From Pseudomonas aegrilactucae (GTDB lineage Bacteria; Pseudomonadota; Gammaproteobacteria; Pseudomonadales; Pseudomonadaceae): DNA of 64,000 nucleotides. The notes under the pieces were generated by a model. The model was not told the DNA's origin. It saw nothing but the letters and a program-made list of their open reading frames with translations, and ran no database searches. How positions within the stretch are numbered: position 1 is the first letter of the stretch; each line of letters begins with the position of its first letter. Position numbers and translations under genes: made by a program. Where the stretch lies: NCBI RefSeq assembly GCF_019168305.1, contig NZ_JAHTBI010000079.1, forward strand, positions 34,942 to 98,941, written 5' to 3'. Positions 15,717-23,875 of the stretch are shown here, one piece after another.

Positions 15717-17204
15717 ATGGCACGTAAAGCCAACACGCTTGAAATACCCTCCCTCGGCATACTCGACCGCAGCAGCGGCCAACTGGGCCGACAGCTCGCC
15801 CATGCACTGCGGACGGCGATACGCAGGGGCGATCTGAAGCCCGGTGAGGCGCTGCCCTCGACCCGCGCACTGGCCCGCGCACTGCTGATCGCCCGTGGCA
15901 CCGCCATCGAGGCGTTCGAGCAACTGATTGCCGAGGGCTTTCTCGAATCGCGCGGCAGGGCCGGTACCCGTGTGGCACGCCGCCTGGAGGAACCCCTGAA
16001 GCCTGCCGCCCCGGCCATTACCCGACCACCTGCCACCTGCGCACGGCTGGAGCAGTTCGCCCAGGTGGCCCGGCATTTCGGCGCCGTACCCCAGGTGCCG
16101 TTCGCCGTGTCGGTACCGCTGGGCAAGGCCGCACCGGATGATATCTGGCGCCGCCTGGGCAATCGCATCCGCGCCCGCGGCGCTGGCGCCCCCACGGGCT
16201 ATGGCGACCCGATGGGTGCGCTCGAGCTGCGCGAGGCGGTGGCCGATTACGTGCGCAAGTCCCGTTCAGTGCGCTGCGAGGCCAGCCAGGTCATCATCAC
16301 CTCCGGCACCCAGCAGGGCCTGTACCTGGCCTGTCAGGTACTGCTGGAGGTGGGGGACTTTGCCTGGGTCGAAGACCCGGCCTACCGCGGCATCACCGCC
16401 ATTCTCGAAAGTGCCGGGCACAGCGGGCAGATGGTGCGTGTACCGGTGGACGCCGAGGGGATGGACGTCGAGCACGGCGTCGCCGCCTGCCCCAGCGCCC
16501 GTGCAGCATTCGTGACCTCATCGCACCAGTACCCCTTGGGCATGCCGATGAGCATGCCCCGGCGCGAAGCCTTGCTGAGCTGGGCCAGAACCCAAGACGC
16601 CTGGGTAGTGGAAGACGACTACGATGGCGAACTGCGCTATGCCGGGCATCCGTTCCCCTCGTTGCAGGGGCTGGACCCGCAGCGGGTGATCTACCTGGGC
16701 ACCTTCAGCAAGATCCTGTTTCCGTCGTTGCGCCTGGGCTATGCGATTGTGCCGCCCGACCTGGTGGAGGCCTTCTGCGGTGCGCGCGTGCTGATGGACC
16801 GCCACCCGGCCAACGCCGATCAGCAGGTGCTGGCGGCATTCATCAACGAAGGGCATCTGGACCGACATATCCGCCGTATCCGAGGGGTGTATGCCACCAT
16901 CCACCGGCAGGTGAACGAGGCAGTGGCTCGCTGGCTAGCACCGCACCTGGGCTGGCTGCAGCCCACCGATCAGGGCATGCACCTGGTACTGTGGCTGGCG
17001 GCGGGTATCGACGACCTGGACGTGGCACGGCAGGCAGGGGCGGCGGGCGTGGTGGTACGCGCAGTGTCGCCGATGTATGCCGGGCCGCACGGCAGGCCCG
17101 GGCTGATCCTGGGCCTGGGCGGCTTCAGTGGCGAAGCCATCGACACGGCCATGCAGCGCCTGGCCCAGGTGATCAGCGCCGCCAACGCTCAGGCCAGCGC
17201 TTGA
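15717..17204 (+). CDS. MocR-family regulator (GntR helix-turn-helix fused to aminotransferase fold)
   Basis: The 495-residue protein has an N-terminal winged helix of the GntR class (residues about 20-85: GQLGRQLAHALRTAIRRGDL, LPSTRALARALLIARGTAIE). A linker joins it to a class I aminotransferase-like domain. That domain has GYGDPMGALELREAVADYVR, SGTQQGLYLA, the EDPAYRG loop, EDDYDGELRY, and the PLP-lysine motif YLGTFSKILFPSLRLGY. Such proteins bind PLP and regulate a neighbouring gene. paiB, divergent 100 bases away, is the obvious target. The start ATG 15717 lacks a strong ribosome site. Confidence 0.9.
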   Translation: MARKANTLEIPSLGILDRSSGQLGRQLAHALRTAIRRGDLKPGEALPSTRALARALLIARGTAIEAFEQLIAEGFLESRGRAGTRVARRLEEPLKPAAPAITRPPATCARLEQFAQVARHFGAVPQVPFAVSVPLGKAAPDDIWRRLGNRIRARGAGAPTGYGDPMGALELREAVADYVRKSRSVRCEASQVIITSGTQQGLYLACQVLLEVGDFAWVEDPAYRGITAILESAGHSGQMVRVPVDAEGMDVEHGVAACPSARAAFVTSSHQYPLGMPMSMPRREALLSWARTQDAWVVEDDYDGELRYAGHPFPSLQGLDPQRVIYLGTFSKILFPSLRLGYAIVPPDLVEAFCGARVLMDRHPANADQQVLAAFINEGHLDRHIRRIRGVYATIHRQVNEAVARWLAPHLGWLQPTDQGMHLVLWLAAGIDDLDVARQAGAAGVVVRAVSPMYAGPHGRPGLILGLGGFSGEAIDTAMQRLAQVISAANAQASA

Positions 17205-17614
17205 AGGTAGGCACTGGCCTGTTGATAGCGTTGCAGGCGGGCGAGGTCTTCGGGGCCGGGCATGGCGATGCGCGAGAGGTCGCTGTTGTCGGCCAGGTCC
17301 GCCAGCTTGACCACCCGTGCCAGCGGGTCACCGCCCAGGCGCGCGACAAAGGCTTCGTAGCTTTCGTCATCACGCCGGCTCAGGGCCTGCACCGCTGCCA
17401 GGATCTTCAACGCAAAGCCTTCGCGGGCCAGGTCCGCAAGGCTCATGCGGGTGTCTTCCAGCACGTCGTGCAACACCGCGACAATGCGCTGCTCGGTAGT
17501 CTGCACCCGCAGCATTACCCGTAGCGGGTGCAGGATGTACGCCGTACCGCCCTTGTCCTGCTGCCCTTCATGGGCCCTGGCGGCAACCGCAATGGCTCGC
17601 TCCAGTGTGGACAT
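17189..17614 (-). CDS. HD-domain hydrolase, small SpoT/MESH1-like protein
   Basis: The 141-residue protein starts at ATG 17614 with GGAGG upstream. It contains AARAHEGQQDKGGTAYILHP (first His), VAVLHDVLEDT (HD pair) and VVKLADLADNSD (distal Asp), the metal-binding residues of the RelA/SpoT hydrolase domain. There is no synthetase domain, so it resembles stand-alone ppGpp hydrolases (MESH1/SAH type). Whether ppGpp is the substrate is inferred. Its 3' end overlaps the mocR tail by 16 bases, convergent. Confidence 0.82.
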   Translation of the reverse strand: MSTLERAIAVAARAHEGQQDKGGTAYILHPLRVMLRVQTTEQRIVAVLHDVLEDTRMSLADLAREGFALKILAAVQALSRRDDESYEAFVARLGGDPLARVVKLADLADNSDLSRIAMPGPEDLARLQRYQQASAYLQALA

Positions 17615-17627
17615 AAGCCCCCTCCTC

Positions 17628-17767
17628 TCAACCCTCGCGTCGTCGCAGACGCGCCATGCTGCAGGCGTCGGTGAACACACCGTCACGCAAAGCATAGCCG
17701 CGCAAATGCCCTTGCACCTCGAAGCCGTGCCGCCGATACAGCGCCAGGGCCGCCGTGAACACAAGCA
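17628..17767 (-). pseudogene. Remnant of a GNAT N-acetyltransferase (C-terminal part)
   Basis: Just upstream of the HD gene the minus strand encodes VFTAALALYRRHGFEVQGHL followed by RGYALRDGVFTDACSMARLR and a stop at 17628. This is the C-terminal motif of GNAT acetyltransferases (A-LYRR-GFE-G, R-YALRDG-F-D). The N-terminal two thirds, including the acetyl-CoA loop, are absent: within 30 bases upstream the next gene ends. This is most simply a deletion remnant. Confidence 0.7.
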
Positions 17768-17797
17768 GTGAGTGTAAAAGGCGCAGGCGTACGATGG

Positions 17798-18367
17798 CTA
17801 GCGTTCGGCGCCGTGCTGGATGACCACCGAGTCGGTGCCCAGGCGCGCCATCACGTCGCTCTTGCTGGCGTCGGCGGTGGCCTTGTCGGGGTAGGGGCCC
17901 AGCAGCACCACCGGCTTGCCGTCGCGGTAGACCACCGATGAGGGGATCTGTTTTTCGATCAGGCGTGCGGTCATGTCGCTGAGTGCGCCCATATTCGGGC
18001 CCTGGATGATCTCGACGTCCCAGCCTTCGGGTGCGGGCTGATCGGCCAGCGCATTGGCGCGGCGCTGCAGGTCGGCGCCACCGCAGATCTCGCGGATACG
18101 CAGGTCGCCGCCGGTTTCGTCGATGATGATCTGGTAGTCGGTGCCCTGCTTGATCGCGACGTAGCTGCGGTAGGGCTGGAACACGCCGGCGGCGTCCTTG
18201 CCACGGAACTGGCCGCAGATATCGCCTTGCTTGTTGAACCGCACGTTGGCGAACTTGGCCGTCTTGGGGTTATCCAGATGCTCGGCAACCTGCTTGTGAA
18301 CCCGTTCGGCATCATTGTCACAGCCGGCCAGGGCCACCACTGCCATTACCACCGCCACTTTGCGCAC
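17798..18367 (-). CDS. Lipoprotein with C-terminal SPOR-like region
   Basis: The 189-residue product starts at GTG 18367 after AGGAGA. It has the lipoprotein signal MRKVAVVMAVVALAGC. The middle is unassigned, with KFANVRFNKQGDICGQFRGK. The C-terminal 70 residues (VEIIQGPNMGALSDMTARLI, then VVYRDGKPVVLLGPYPDKAT) have the two-strand, FxxxGPY-like pattern of SPOR domains that bind denuded peptidoglycan at the septum. An envelope location is therefore likely. It is a single gene, followed by the GNAT remnant. Confidence 0.75.
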   Translation of the reverse strand: MRKVAVVMAVVALAGCDNDAERVHKQVAEHLDNPKTAKFANVRFNKQGDICGQFRGKDAAGVFQPYRSYVAIKQGTDYQIIIDETGGDLRIREICGGADLQRRANALADQPAPEGWDVEIIQGPNMGALSDMTARLIEKQIPSSVVYRDGKPVVLLGPYPDKATADASKSDVMARLGTDSVVIQHGAER

Positions 18368-18502
18368 GCGTGTATCTCCTGATGTCGAGCGGCGGATTTT
18401 AGCATCTGGGGCGGGGCTTGGGGTGAGGCCTTCGCCAGCAAGGCCGGTTCCTGCAATGATCGCGCTGGCGCATGGTCCTGCAGGCGCCGGCGTTGCCGGC
18501 TC

Positions 18503-20746
18503 CTACATAATGCAATCCACCGTATACACATCCCCCACCTCATGCTGCAGCCCATGCACGTCCGCCACAAACCCCGGAAACCCGCGGTCGAACGCCCGTG
18601 CGAACGCGAGGTAGTCCATGATCGAACGTGTCGCCTCGGTAAACCGCTCACCCGGCATGATCAACGGAATACCCGGCGGATACGGCACCAGCATCACCGC
18701 CGCCACCCGCCCCAGCAACTGCTCGATCGGCACCGCCTCGACCTCGCCACGCACCAGCTTGTCATACGCATCCCCAGGCTTCATCACCACCTCGGGCAAG
18801 CGCGTGTACAAGCGCTTGAGCTGCTTGGCCGTGGCGTTGCTGCGGTAGCACGCATGCAACTGTTCGCACAAATCCCTCAAGCCCATGCCGTGATACCGCA
18901 CAGGGTCCAACTGGGCCACGCACGGCAAGCTCTGCATCAACGCAGTGTTGGCGTCGTAGTTGCGTTTGAACTCCAGCAGTTCGGTCAGCAGCGTGCTCCA
19001 TTTGCCCTTGGTGATGCCCATCGAGAACAGCACCAGGAACGAATACAGCCCAGTCTTCTCCACCACCAGCCCGCGCTCCCACAGGAACTTGCTGACCACC
19101 GCCGCCGGTATGCCGCGCTCACCCAGGCTGCCGCCGGCGTCCAACCCCGGCATCACCAGGGTCACCTTGATCGGATCGAGCAACACATAGTCTTCACTCA
19201 CATCGCCAAACCCATGCCACTCGGCCTGCGGCTGCAGCAACCAGTCTTCAGTGGCCACGCGACAGATACCGCCCACTTCCGGCGGCTGCCAGATGCTGAA
19301 CCACCAGTCATCCGCCGCGATGTGCCCGCGAAGATTGGCCAGCGCACGGCGAAAGCTCAACGCCTCGTCGAACATCTCCTGCAGCAACGAGCGCCCCGCC
19401 GGCCCCTCCATCATCGCCGACGACACGTCCAGCGAGGCCAGGATGCTGTACTGCGGCGAGGTGGAGATATGCATCATGAACGCTTCGTTGAAACGGTCGC
19501 GATCAAGCTGGCGCGCGCCACCATCCTGCACATGGATCATCGAGGCCTGGCTGAACGCCGCCAGCAACTTGTGCGTGGAGTGGGTGCTGAACACCAACGG
19601 GCTGTCGGCGCTGCGCGAGGTACCCATGGCGTAGCGCCCGGCAAAGAACTCGTGAAACGCCGCATAGGCGTACCAGGCCTCGTCAAAGTGCAGCACCTCG
19701 ACGCTGTTGCCCAGTTCCTGCTTGATCATCTCGGCGTTGTAGCACAGGCCGTCATAGGTGGAGTTGGTCACCACCGCCATCTTCACCCGCGCCTCACGGC
19801 CCCTGGCCAGCGGGTTGGCGTGGATCTTGGCCTGGATCGACTCGCGGCTGAACTCGCTCAGCGGGATCGGCCCGATGATGCCCAGCTCGTTGCGCTCGGG
19901 GCACAGGTACAGCGGGATCGCACCGGTCATGATGATCGCGTGCAACACCGACTTGTGGCAGTTGCGGTCCACCAGCACCAGGTCGTCGCGCCCCACCATC
20001 GAGTGCCACACGATCTTGTTGGCGGTGGAGGTGCCATTGATCACGAAGAAGGTATGGTCGGCACCGAAGTTGCGCGCCGCCCGCGCCTCGGCAGCGGCCA
20101 GCGGGCCAGTATGATCGAGCAGCGATCCCAGCTCGGGCACCGACACCGAAAGGTCCGAACGCAAGGTGTTTTCCCCGAAGAACTGGTGAAAGGCCTGCCC
20201 CACCGGGCTCTTGCGGTAGGCCACGCCGCCGCCATGGCCCGGGGTGTGCCAGGAATAATTGGACTGCGCGGTGTGCTGCACCAATGCCTTGAAGAACGGC
20301 GGCAACAGGCCGTCGAGGTAGTTGTGCGCCGCCCGCGCCACTTGGCGCGCAAGGAACGGCACGGTGTCTTCGAACAGATAGAGGATGCCGCGCAGCTGGT
20401 TCAGCTCGCTCATGGCATCGGCCGGGGCGTTCTCCAGCGTGACCTGCTCGCCCAGCGCGAAGATCGGCAGGTGCGGCGCACGCACCCGCGCCAGGCGGAT
20501 CAGCTCGACCATGTTCTGCAGCAGGTGGGTGTTCTCGCCGGCGCCTTCGGCGGCAATCAGCATGCAGGCCAGGCCGTGGTGGGTGGCCGCTACCAGGCGC
20601 CCCTCGGCATAGTCGACGGCCGGCAGGATGGTGAAGCCGTCCTGGGCCAGCTCCTGGGCAATACCGCGCACACGGTCACCGGCCACGGTGTCGGCCTTGA
20701 TGTCGCGGTGCACGATCAGAATCGGAAACTTGAGGTCCTTGTACAT
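18503..20746 (-). CDS. ldcA: Lysine/ornithine/arginine decarboxylase, lysine decarboxylase LdcA type
   Basis: The product is about 747 residues and PLP-dependent. It has an N-terminal wing domain (MYKDLKFPILIVHRDIKADT), then NYSWHTPGHGGG and NGTSTANK. The PLP-binding site is STHSTHKLLAAFSQ and HFDEAWYAYAAFH lies before it. The sequence and the position next to dnaQ and rnhA match P. aeruginosa LdcA, which converts L-lysine to cadaverine in lysine catabolism. I prefer ATG 20746 over the upstream GTG 20758 because family members start with MYKDLKFP. The last residues (VDCIM) are slightly shorter than the P. aeruginosa tail. Confidence 0.9.
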   Translation of the reverse strand: MYKDLKFPILIVHRDIKADTVAGDRVRGIAQELAQDGFTILPAVDYAEGRLVAATHHGLACMLIAAEGAGENTHLLQNMVELIRLARVRAPHLPIFALGEQVTLENAPADAMSELNQLRGILYLFEDTVPFLARQVARAAHNYLDGLLPPFFKALVQHTAQSNYSWHTPGHGGGVAYRKSPVGQAFHQFFGENTLRSDLSVSVPELGSLLDHTGPLAAAEARAARNFGADHTFFVINGTSTANKIVWHSMVGRDDLVLVDRNCHKSVLHAIIMTGAIPLYLCPERNELGIIGPIPLSEFSRESIQAKIHANPLARGREARVKMAVVTNSTYDGLCYNAEMIKQELGNSVEVLHFDEAWYAYAAFHEFFAGRYAMGTSRSADSPLVFSTHSTHKLLAAFSQASMIHVQDGGARQLDRDRFNEAFMMHISTSPQYSILASLDVSSAMMEGPAGRSLLQEMFDEALSFRRALANLRGHIAADDWWFSIWQPPEVGGICRVATEDWLLQPQAEWHGFGDVSEDYVLLDPIKVTLVMPGLDAGGSLGERGIPAAVVSKFLWERGLVVEKTGLYSFLVLFSMGITKGKWSTLLTELLEFKRNYDANTALMQSLPCVAQLDPVRYHGMGLRDLCEQLHACYRSNATAKQLKRLYTRLPEVVMKPGDAYDKLVRGEVEAVPIEQLLGRVAAVMLVPYPPGIPLIMPGERFTEATRSIMDYLAFARAFDRGFPGFVADVHGLQHEVGDVYTVDCIM

Positions 20747-20770
20747 GGGCGCCAGCACCTTCGAAACGGC

Positions 20771-20785
20771 AGGCCCGTCGGGCCT
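20771..20785 (-). terminator. Small hairpin between dnaQ and ldcA
   Basis: AGGCCCG and CGGGCCT form a seven-base stem around one T in the 84-base gap. On the minus strand no T-run follows, so it may be a weak terminator of dnaQ or only a processing signal. Confidence 0.35.
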
Positions 20786-20830
20786 TTCATTTCAGGGTAG
20801 AAGGTCGGCGCCAAAGACGCGGGAATTGCT

Positions 20831-21583
20831 TCAGTTGGCTTGCAGCAACTGCTGCCACAAGGCCGGGCCGCCGGTGGACTTGGCCACCGCCTCCAGGCGT
20901 GCCATGTGCGCTTCCAGCTCGCTGGCGCTGGCGGTGATGATGCGCCCAGGCTGGCGACCCACCAGGCGGCGGATTTCGCTGCCCTGGCTGGACTGCCCCT
21001 CACCGTCGCCATCACTGCCGGCCAGCGACAGGCTGGTCTGGCCACCGGTCATGGCCAGGAACACGTCTGCCAGCAACTCGGAGTCGAGCAATGCGCCGTG
21101 CAGTTCGCGGCCGGAGTTGTCTACGCCATAGCGCTTGCACAAGGCATCAAGGCTGTTGCGCTGGCCTGGGTGACGCTCACGCGCCATCAACAGGGTGTCG
21201 AGCACCTCGCAATGCTGCGAAATGTCGGCGCGATCCTGCTGCCCCAGCAGGGCAAATTCGTTGTTGATGAAGCCAACGTCGAACGCCGCGTTATGGATGA
21301 TCAGCCGCGCGCCCTTGATGTACTCGAAGAACTCGTCGGCGACCTCGGCAAAACGCGGCTTGCCCACCAGGAACTCGTCGGTGATGCCGTGCACACCGAT
21401 CGCGCCTTCGTCACTTTCGCGGTCCGGCTGCAGGTACACGTGGAAATTGCGCCCGGTCATGCGCCGGCCAAACAGCTCGATACAACCGATCTCGATGATG
21501 CGGTGGCCATCGCCCACCGGCATGCCGGTGGTTTCGGTGTCGAGCACTACCGACCTGTTGTTCTGCATCTCCACGCCGGTCAT
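20831..21583 (-). CDS. dnaQ: DNA polymerase III epsilon subunit (proofreading exonuclease)
   Basis: The product is up to 250 residues, a DEDDh exonuclease. Exo I is VVLDTETTGMP, Exo II is IIHNAAFDVGFINNEF and Exo III is LHGALLDSELLADV. The C-terminal 60 residues after GGQTSLSLAG are variable and bind the alpha subunit. The start is uncertain: ATG 21583 has AGGAG directly abutting it, GTG 21574 has better spacing, and ATG 21568 gives MQNNRSVVLD, close to other Pseudomonas DnaQ. The order with rnhA (86 bases upstream, same strand) is the conserved one. Confidence 0.93.
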   Translation of the reverse strand: MTGVEMQNNRSVVLDTETTGMPVGDGHRIIEIGCIELFGRRMTGRNFHVYLQPDRESDEGAIGVHGITDEFLVGKPRFAEVADEFFEYIKGARLIIHNAAFDVGFINNEFALLGQQDRADISQHCEVLDTLLMARERHPGQRNSLDALCKRYGVDNSGRELHGALLDSELLADVFLAMTGGQTSLSLAGSDGDGEGQSSQGSEIRRLVGRQPGRIITASASELEAHMARLEAVAKSTGGPALWQQLLQAN

Positions 21584-21668
21584 CTCCTGCCGCGTACTGC
21601 CTGAATAAGAAAAGCGGCGAATTTTACCTCACCCGCTGGCGGATGTGGCGAATTCGCTTGAAGGGGGC

Positions 21669-22124
21669 TCAACGGGACTTGCGCAGGTCGTCGACGCCAC
21701 GGTTGGCCAACTGGTCGGCACGCTCGTTGCCCGCATGCCCGATGTGCCCGCGCACCCACTGCCACTTGACCTTGTGGCGGTTGACCTGCTCGTCCAGCTG
21801 CTGCCACAGGTCGGCGTTTTTCACCGGCTCCTTGGCGGCGGTTTTCCAGCCGCGCTTCTTCCAGTTGACCATCCACTCGGTGATGCCTTTCATCACGTAC
21901 TGCGAGTCAGTGACCAGCAACACCTCGCATTCGCGCTTGAGCGCTTCCAGGCCCTTGATCGCCGCCATCAGTTCCATGCGGTTGTTGGTGGTGTCGCGCT
22001 CGCCGCCCCACAGTTCCTTCTCGACACCCTTGCACACCAGCAACGCACCCCAGCCACCCAGGCCAGGGTTGCCCTTGCAGGCACCATCGGTGTAGATCTC
22101 GACGCTTTCGACGCTTTCGCTCAT
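21669..22124 (-). CDS. rnhA: Ribonuclease HI
   Basis: The 151-residue protein has the catalytic residues of RNase HI: Asp in IYTDGACKGNPG, Glu in NNRMELMAAI, Asp in LLVTDSQYV and the C-terminal Asp in ERADQLANRG, plus the HIGHAGNE loop. It removes RNA from RNA-DNA hybrids. It lies nine bases after the methyltransferase gene and before dnaQ, probably in one transcript. Confidence 0.97.
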   Translation of the reverse strand: MSESVESVEIYTDGACKGNPGLGGWGALLVCKGVEKELWGGERDTTNNRMELMAAIKGLEALKRECEVLLVTDSQYVMKGITEWMVNWKKRGWKTAAKEPVKNADLWQQLDEQVNRHKVKWQWVRGHIGHAGNERADQLANRGVDDLRKSR

Positions 22125-22133
22125 GTACAGCCT

Positions 22134-22916
22134 TTATTCATCGTTGAAGGTGCGACCCTCGGGGTGAGGCTCGCGCCGGTTGACCTTGGCCATCGGCAGC
22201 GGCAGCAGCTTGCCCATCGGTTCACGCCGCGCCTGGCGCAAGGGCCGCAGGCCCACCACCATCTTGCGTGCCACCAGCAGGTAGACACCACCGCCCCCGC
22301 ACTGCCAGCGCCCGGCGACACGCTCCCAACCCGACAGGCGTGCCTGCCAGGCCGGCGAGGCAAGCGGCGGACGATAGCACCCGAAGCGGCGTTTCTCCAG
22401 CGCGAAGCCCAGCAGGTTGAGCCAGTCGCCCACCCGCGAAGGCGAGATGCAGCGGGCCTTGCGCAGAGCATCATGGGCGAACACCCGGCGCATGCCCCAG
22501 GCGCTCCACGGGTTGATGCCAACGATCAGCAGATGACCGCCCGGGCGCACGCTGCTGGCCGCCTCACGCAGCAGGCCGTGGGGCGACAGGCTGAAATCCA
22601 GGCCATGCTGCAGCACCACCACATCGGCGGCATGCTCGCTGAGCGGCCAGGCCTGCTCTTCACAGACGATCTCCACCCCCGGCAACGGCGCCCCCAGGCG
22701 CACGTTGCGCTGCACCTGCGGCGCACTCGGCGGGGCCTCGGCACAGGGGCCGTAATGCACCAGGTAGCCACCAAAGTAGCGCCCCAGCTCTTCTTCGAGC
22801 AGGCGCTGCTCTTCGGCCAGCAGCAACCGGCCCAGCGGGCCGGCAAACCATTCGCGTGCCTGGCTGATCAGCTCCAGCCACTGCGGATCGGCCTGGGCAA
22901 AGGCTTGATCGGTCAT
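22134..22916 (-). CDS. SAM-dependent methyltransferase-like protein
   Basis: The 260-residue protein begins MTDQAFAQADPQWLELISQA. It has a class I methyltransferase core, with weak motif I (YLVHYGPCAEAP) and clear downstream motifs VVVLQHGLDFS, GLLREAASSVRPGGHLLIVG and WSAWGMRRVF. The gene lies between gloB and rnhA in Pseudomonas; the substrate is unknown. GGGAGA six bases upstream supports ATG 22916. The loop that normally binds SAM lacks the classical GxGxG. Confidence 0.82.
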   Translation of the reverse strand: MTDQAFAQADPQWLELISQAREWFAGPLGRLLLAEEQRLLEEELGRYFGGYLVHYGPCAEAPPSAPQVQRNVRLGAPLPGVEIVCEEQAWPLSEHAADVVVLQHGLDFSLSPHGLLREAASSVRPGGHLLIVGINPWSAWGMRRVFAHDALRKARCISPSRVGDWLNLLGFALEKRRFGCYRPPLASPAWQARLSGWERVAGRWQCGGGGVYLLVARKMVVGLRPLRQARREPMGKLLPLPMAKVNRREPHPEGRTFNDE

Positions 22917-22996
22917 TGCAGTCTCCCTTGGAAGGTTCTCGACGACGCACATAGCTACTAAGATGCACCCATGTCCACCGTTTGGCGAATCGCACA

Positions 22997-23776
22997 ATGA
23001 TACAGATCGATGCCCTGCCCGCTTTCACCGATAACTACATCTGGTTGTTGCAAGACGCCGTCAACCAGCGCTGTGCAGTGGTCGACCCGGGCGATGCGGC
23101 GCCGGTGCTGGACTGGCTGCAGCGCCACCCCGGCTGGCAACTGAGCGACATCCTGGTCACGCACCATCACCACGACCATGTGGGCGGCGTGGAGCAGCTC
23201 AAGAACGCGACCGGCGCACGGGTCAGCGGGCCCGCCAACGAACGTATCCCGGCACGCGACCTGGGCCTGCAGGACAACGACCGGATCGACGTGCTGGGCC
23301 TCACATTCGAGGTGCTCGAGGTACCCGGGCATACCCTGGGCCACATTGCCTATTACTGCGCACGGCCGCAGTTGCCGATCCTGTTCAGCGGCGACACCCT
23401 GTTCGCCGCCGGTTGCGGGCGCCTGTTCGAGGGCACGCCGCAGCAGATGCACACCTCGCTCGAGCGCCTGGCAGCCCTGCCTGCCGCCACGCTGGTGTAC
23501 TGCACCCACGAATACACCCTGAGCAACCTGCGTTTCGCCCGCGCCGTAGAGCCCGACAACGTGCACATTGCGCAACGCTTCGACGACGTTAGTGCACTGC
23601 GCGCGCAAGATCACATCACATTGCCGTCCAACCTGGCCCTCGAGAAGCTCACCAACCCGTTTCTGCGTACCGCCGAAACATCCGTTAAAGAAAAAATAGA
23701 CGAACGGGATGGCCGCATAAACCCTACGCCGAGTGCTGTTTTTGCGGGGTTGCGCGCATGGAAGGACACGTTCTAA
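22997..23776 (+). CDS. gloB: Hydroxyacylglutathione hydrolase (glyoxalase II)
   Basis: The 259-residue metallo-beta-lactamase fold enzyme has THHHHDHVGG for the two-metal site. Further family elements are VPGHTLGHIAYY, LFSGDTLFAAGCGR and CTHEYTLSNLRFA. It hydrolyses S-lactoylglutathione to D-lactate and glutathione in methylglyoxal detoxification. ATG 22997 is used; a TTG at 22982 is in frame but unlikely. It is divergent from the methyltransferase gene, 80 bases apart. Confidence 0.96.
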   Translation: MIQIDALPAFTDNYIWLLQDAVNQRCAVVDPGDAAPVLDWLQRHPGWQLSDILVTHHHHDHVGGVEQLKNATGARVSGPANERIPARDLGLQDNDRIDVLGLTFEVLEVPGHTLGHIAYYCARPQLPILFSGDTLFAAGCGRLFEGTPQQMHTSLERLAALPAATLVYCTHEYTLSNLRFARAVEPDNVHIAQRFDDVSALRAQDHITLPSNLALEKLTNPFLRTAETSVKEKIDERDGRINPTPSAVFAGLRAWKDTF

Positions 23777-23875
23777 ACAGCCCCGGCAAGGTGCAAAAAG
23801 TTCTCAAAGGTTGACCGATAGGGGGTGCCTTTCTAGAATCCCCCGACATTTTTGCCCGGAACTTTGTCCTAGCCA

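Noticed and set aside
14987..16195. 402-codon frame extending paiB upstream
   Set aside because: The extension runs antisense into the mocR gene; MYLPEDFNEP at 15616 with GGAGAC is the family start.
17189..17764. Longer N-terminal form of the HD hydrolase
   Set aside because: The extra 50 residues are Arg/Cys-rich, read the GNAT remnant out of frame, and GGAGG marks ATG 17614 as the start.
18430..18502. REP-like sequence between the SPOR lipoprotein gene and ldcA
   Set aside because: It has some GCCGG palindromic character and a CCTGCA pair, but does not match the REP unit at 2137 or 33692 well enough to call.
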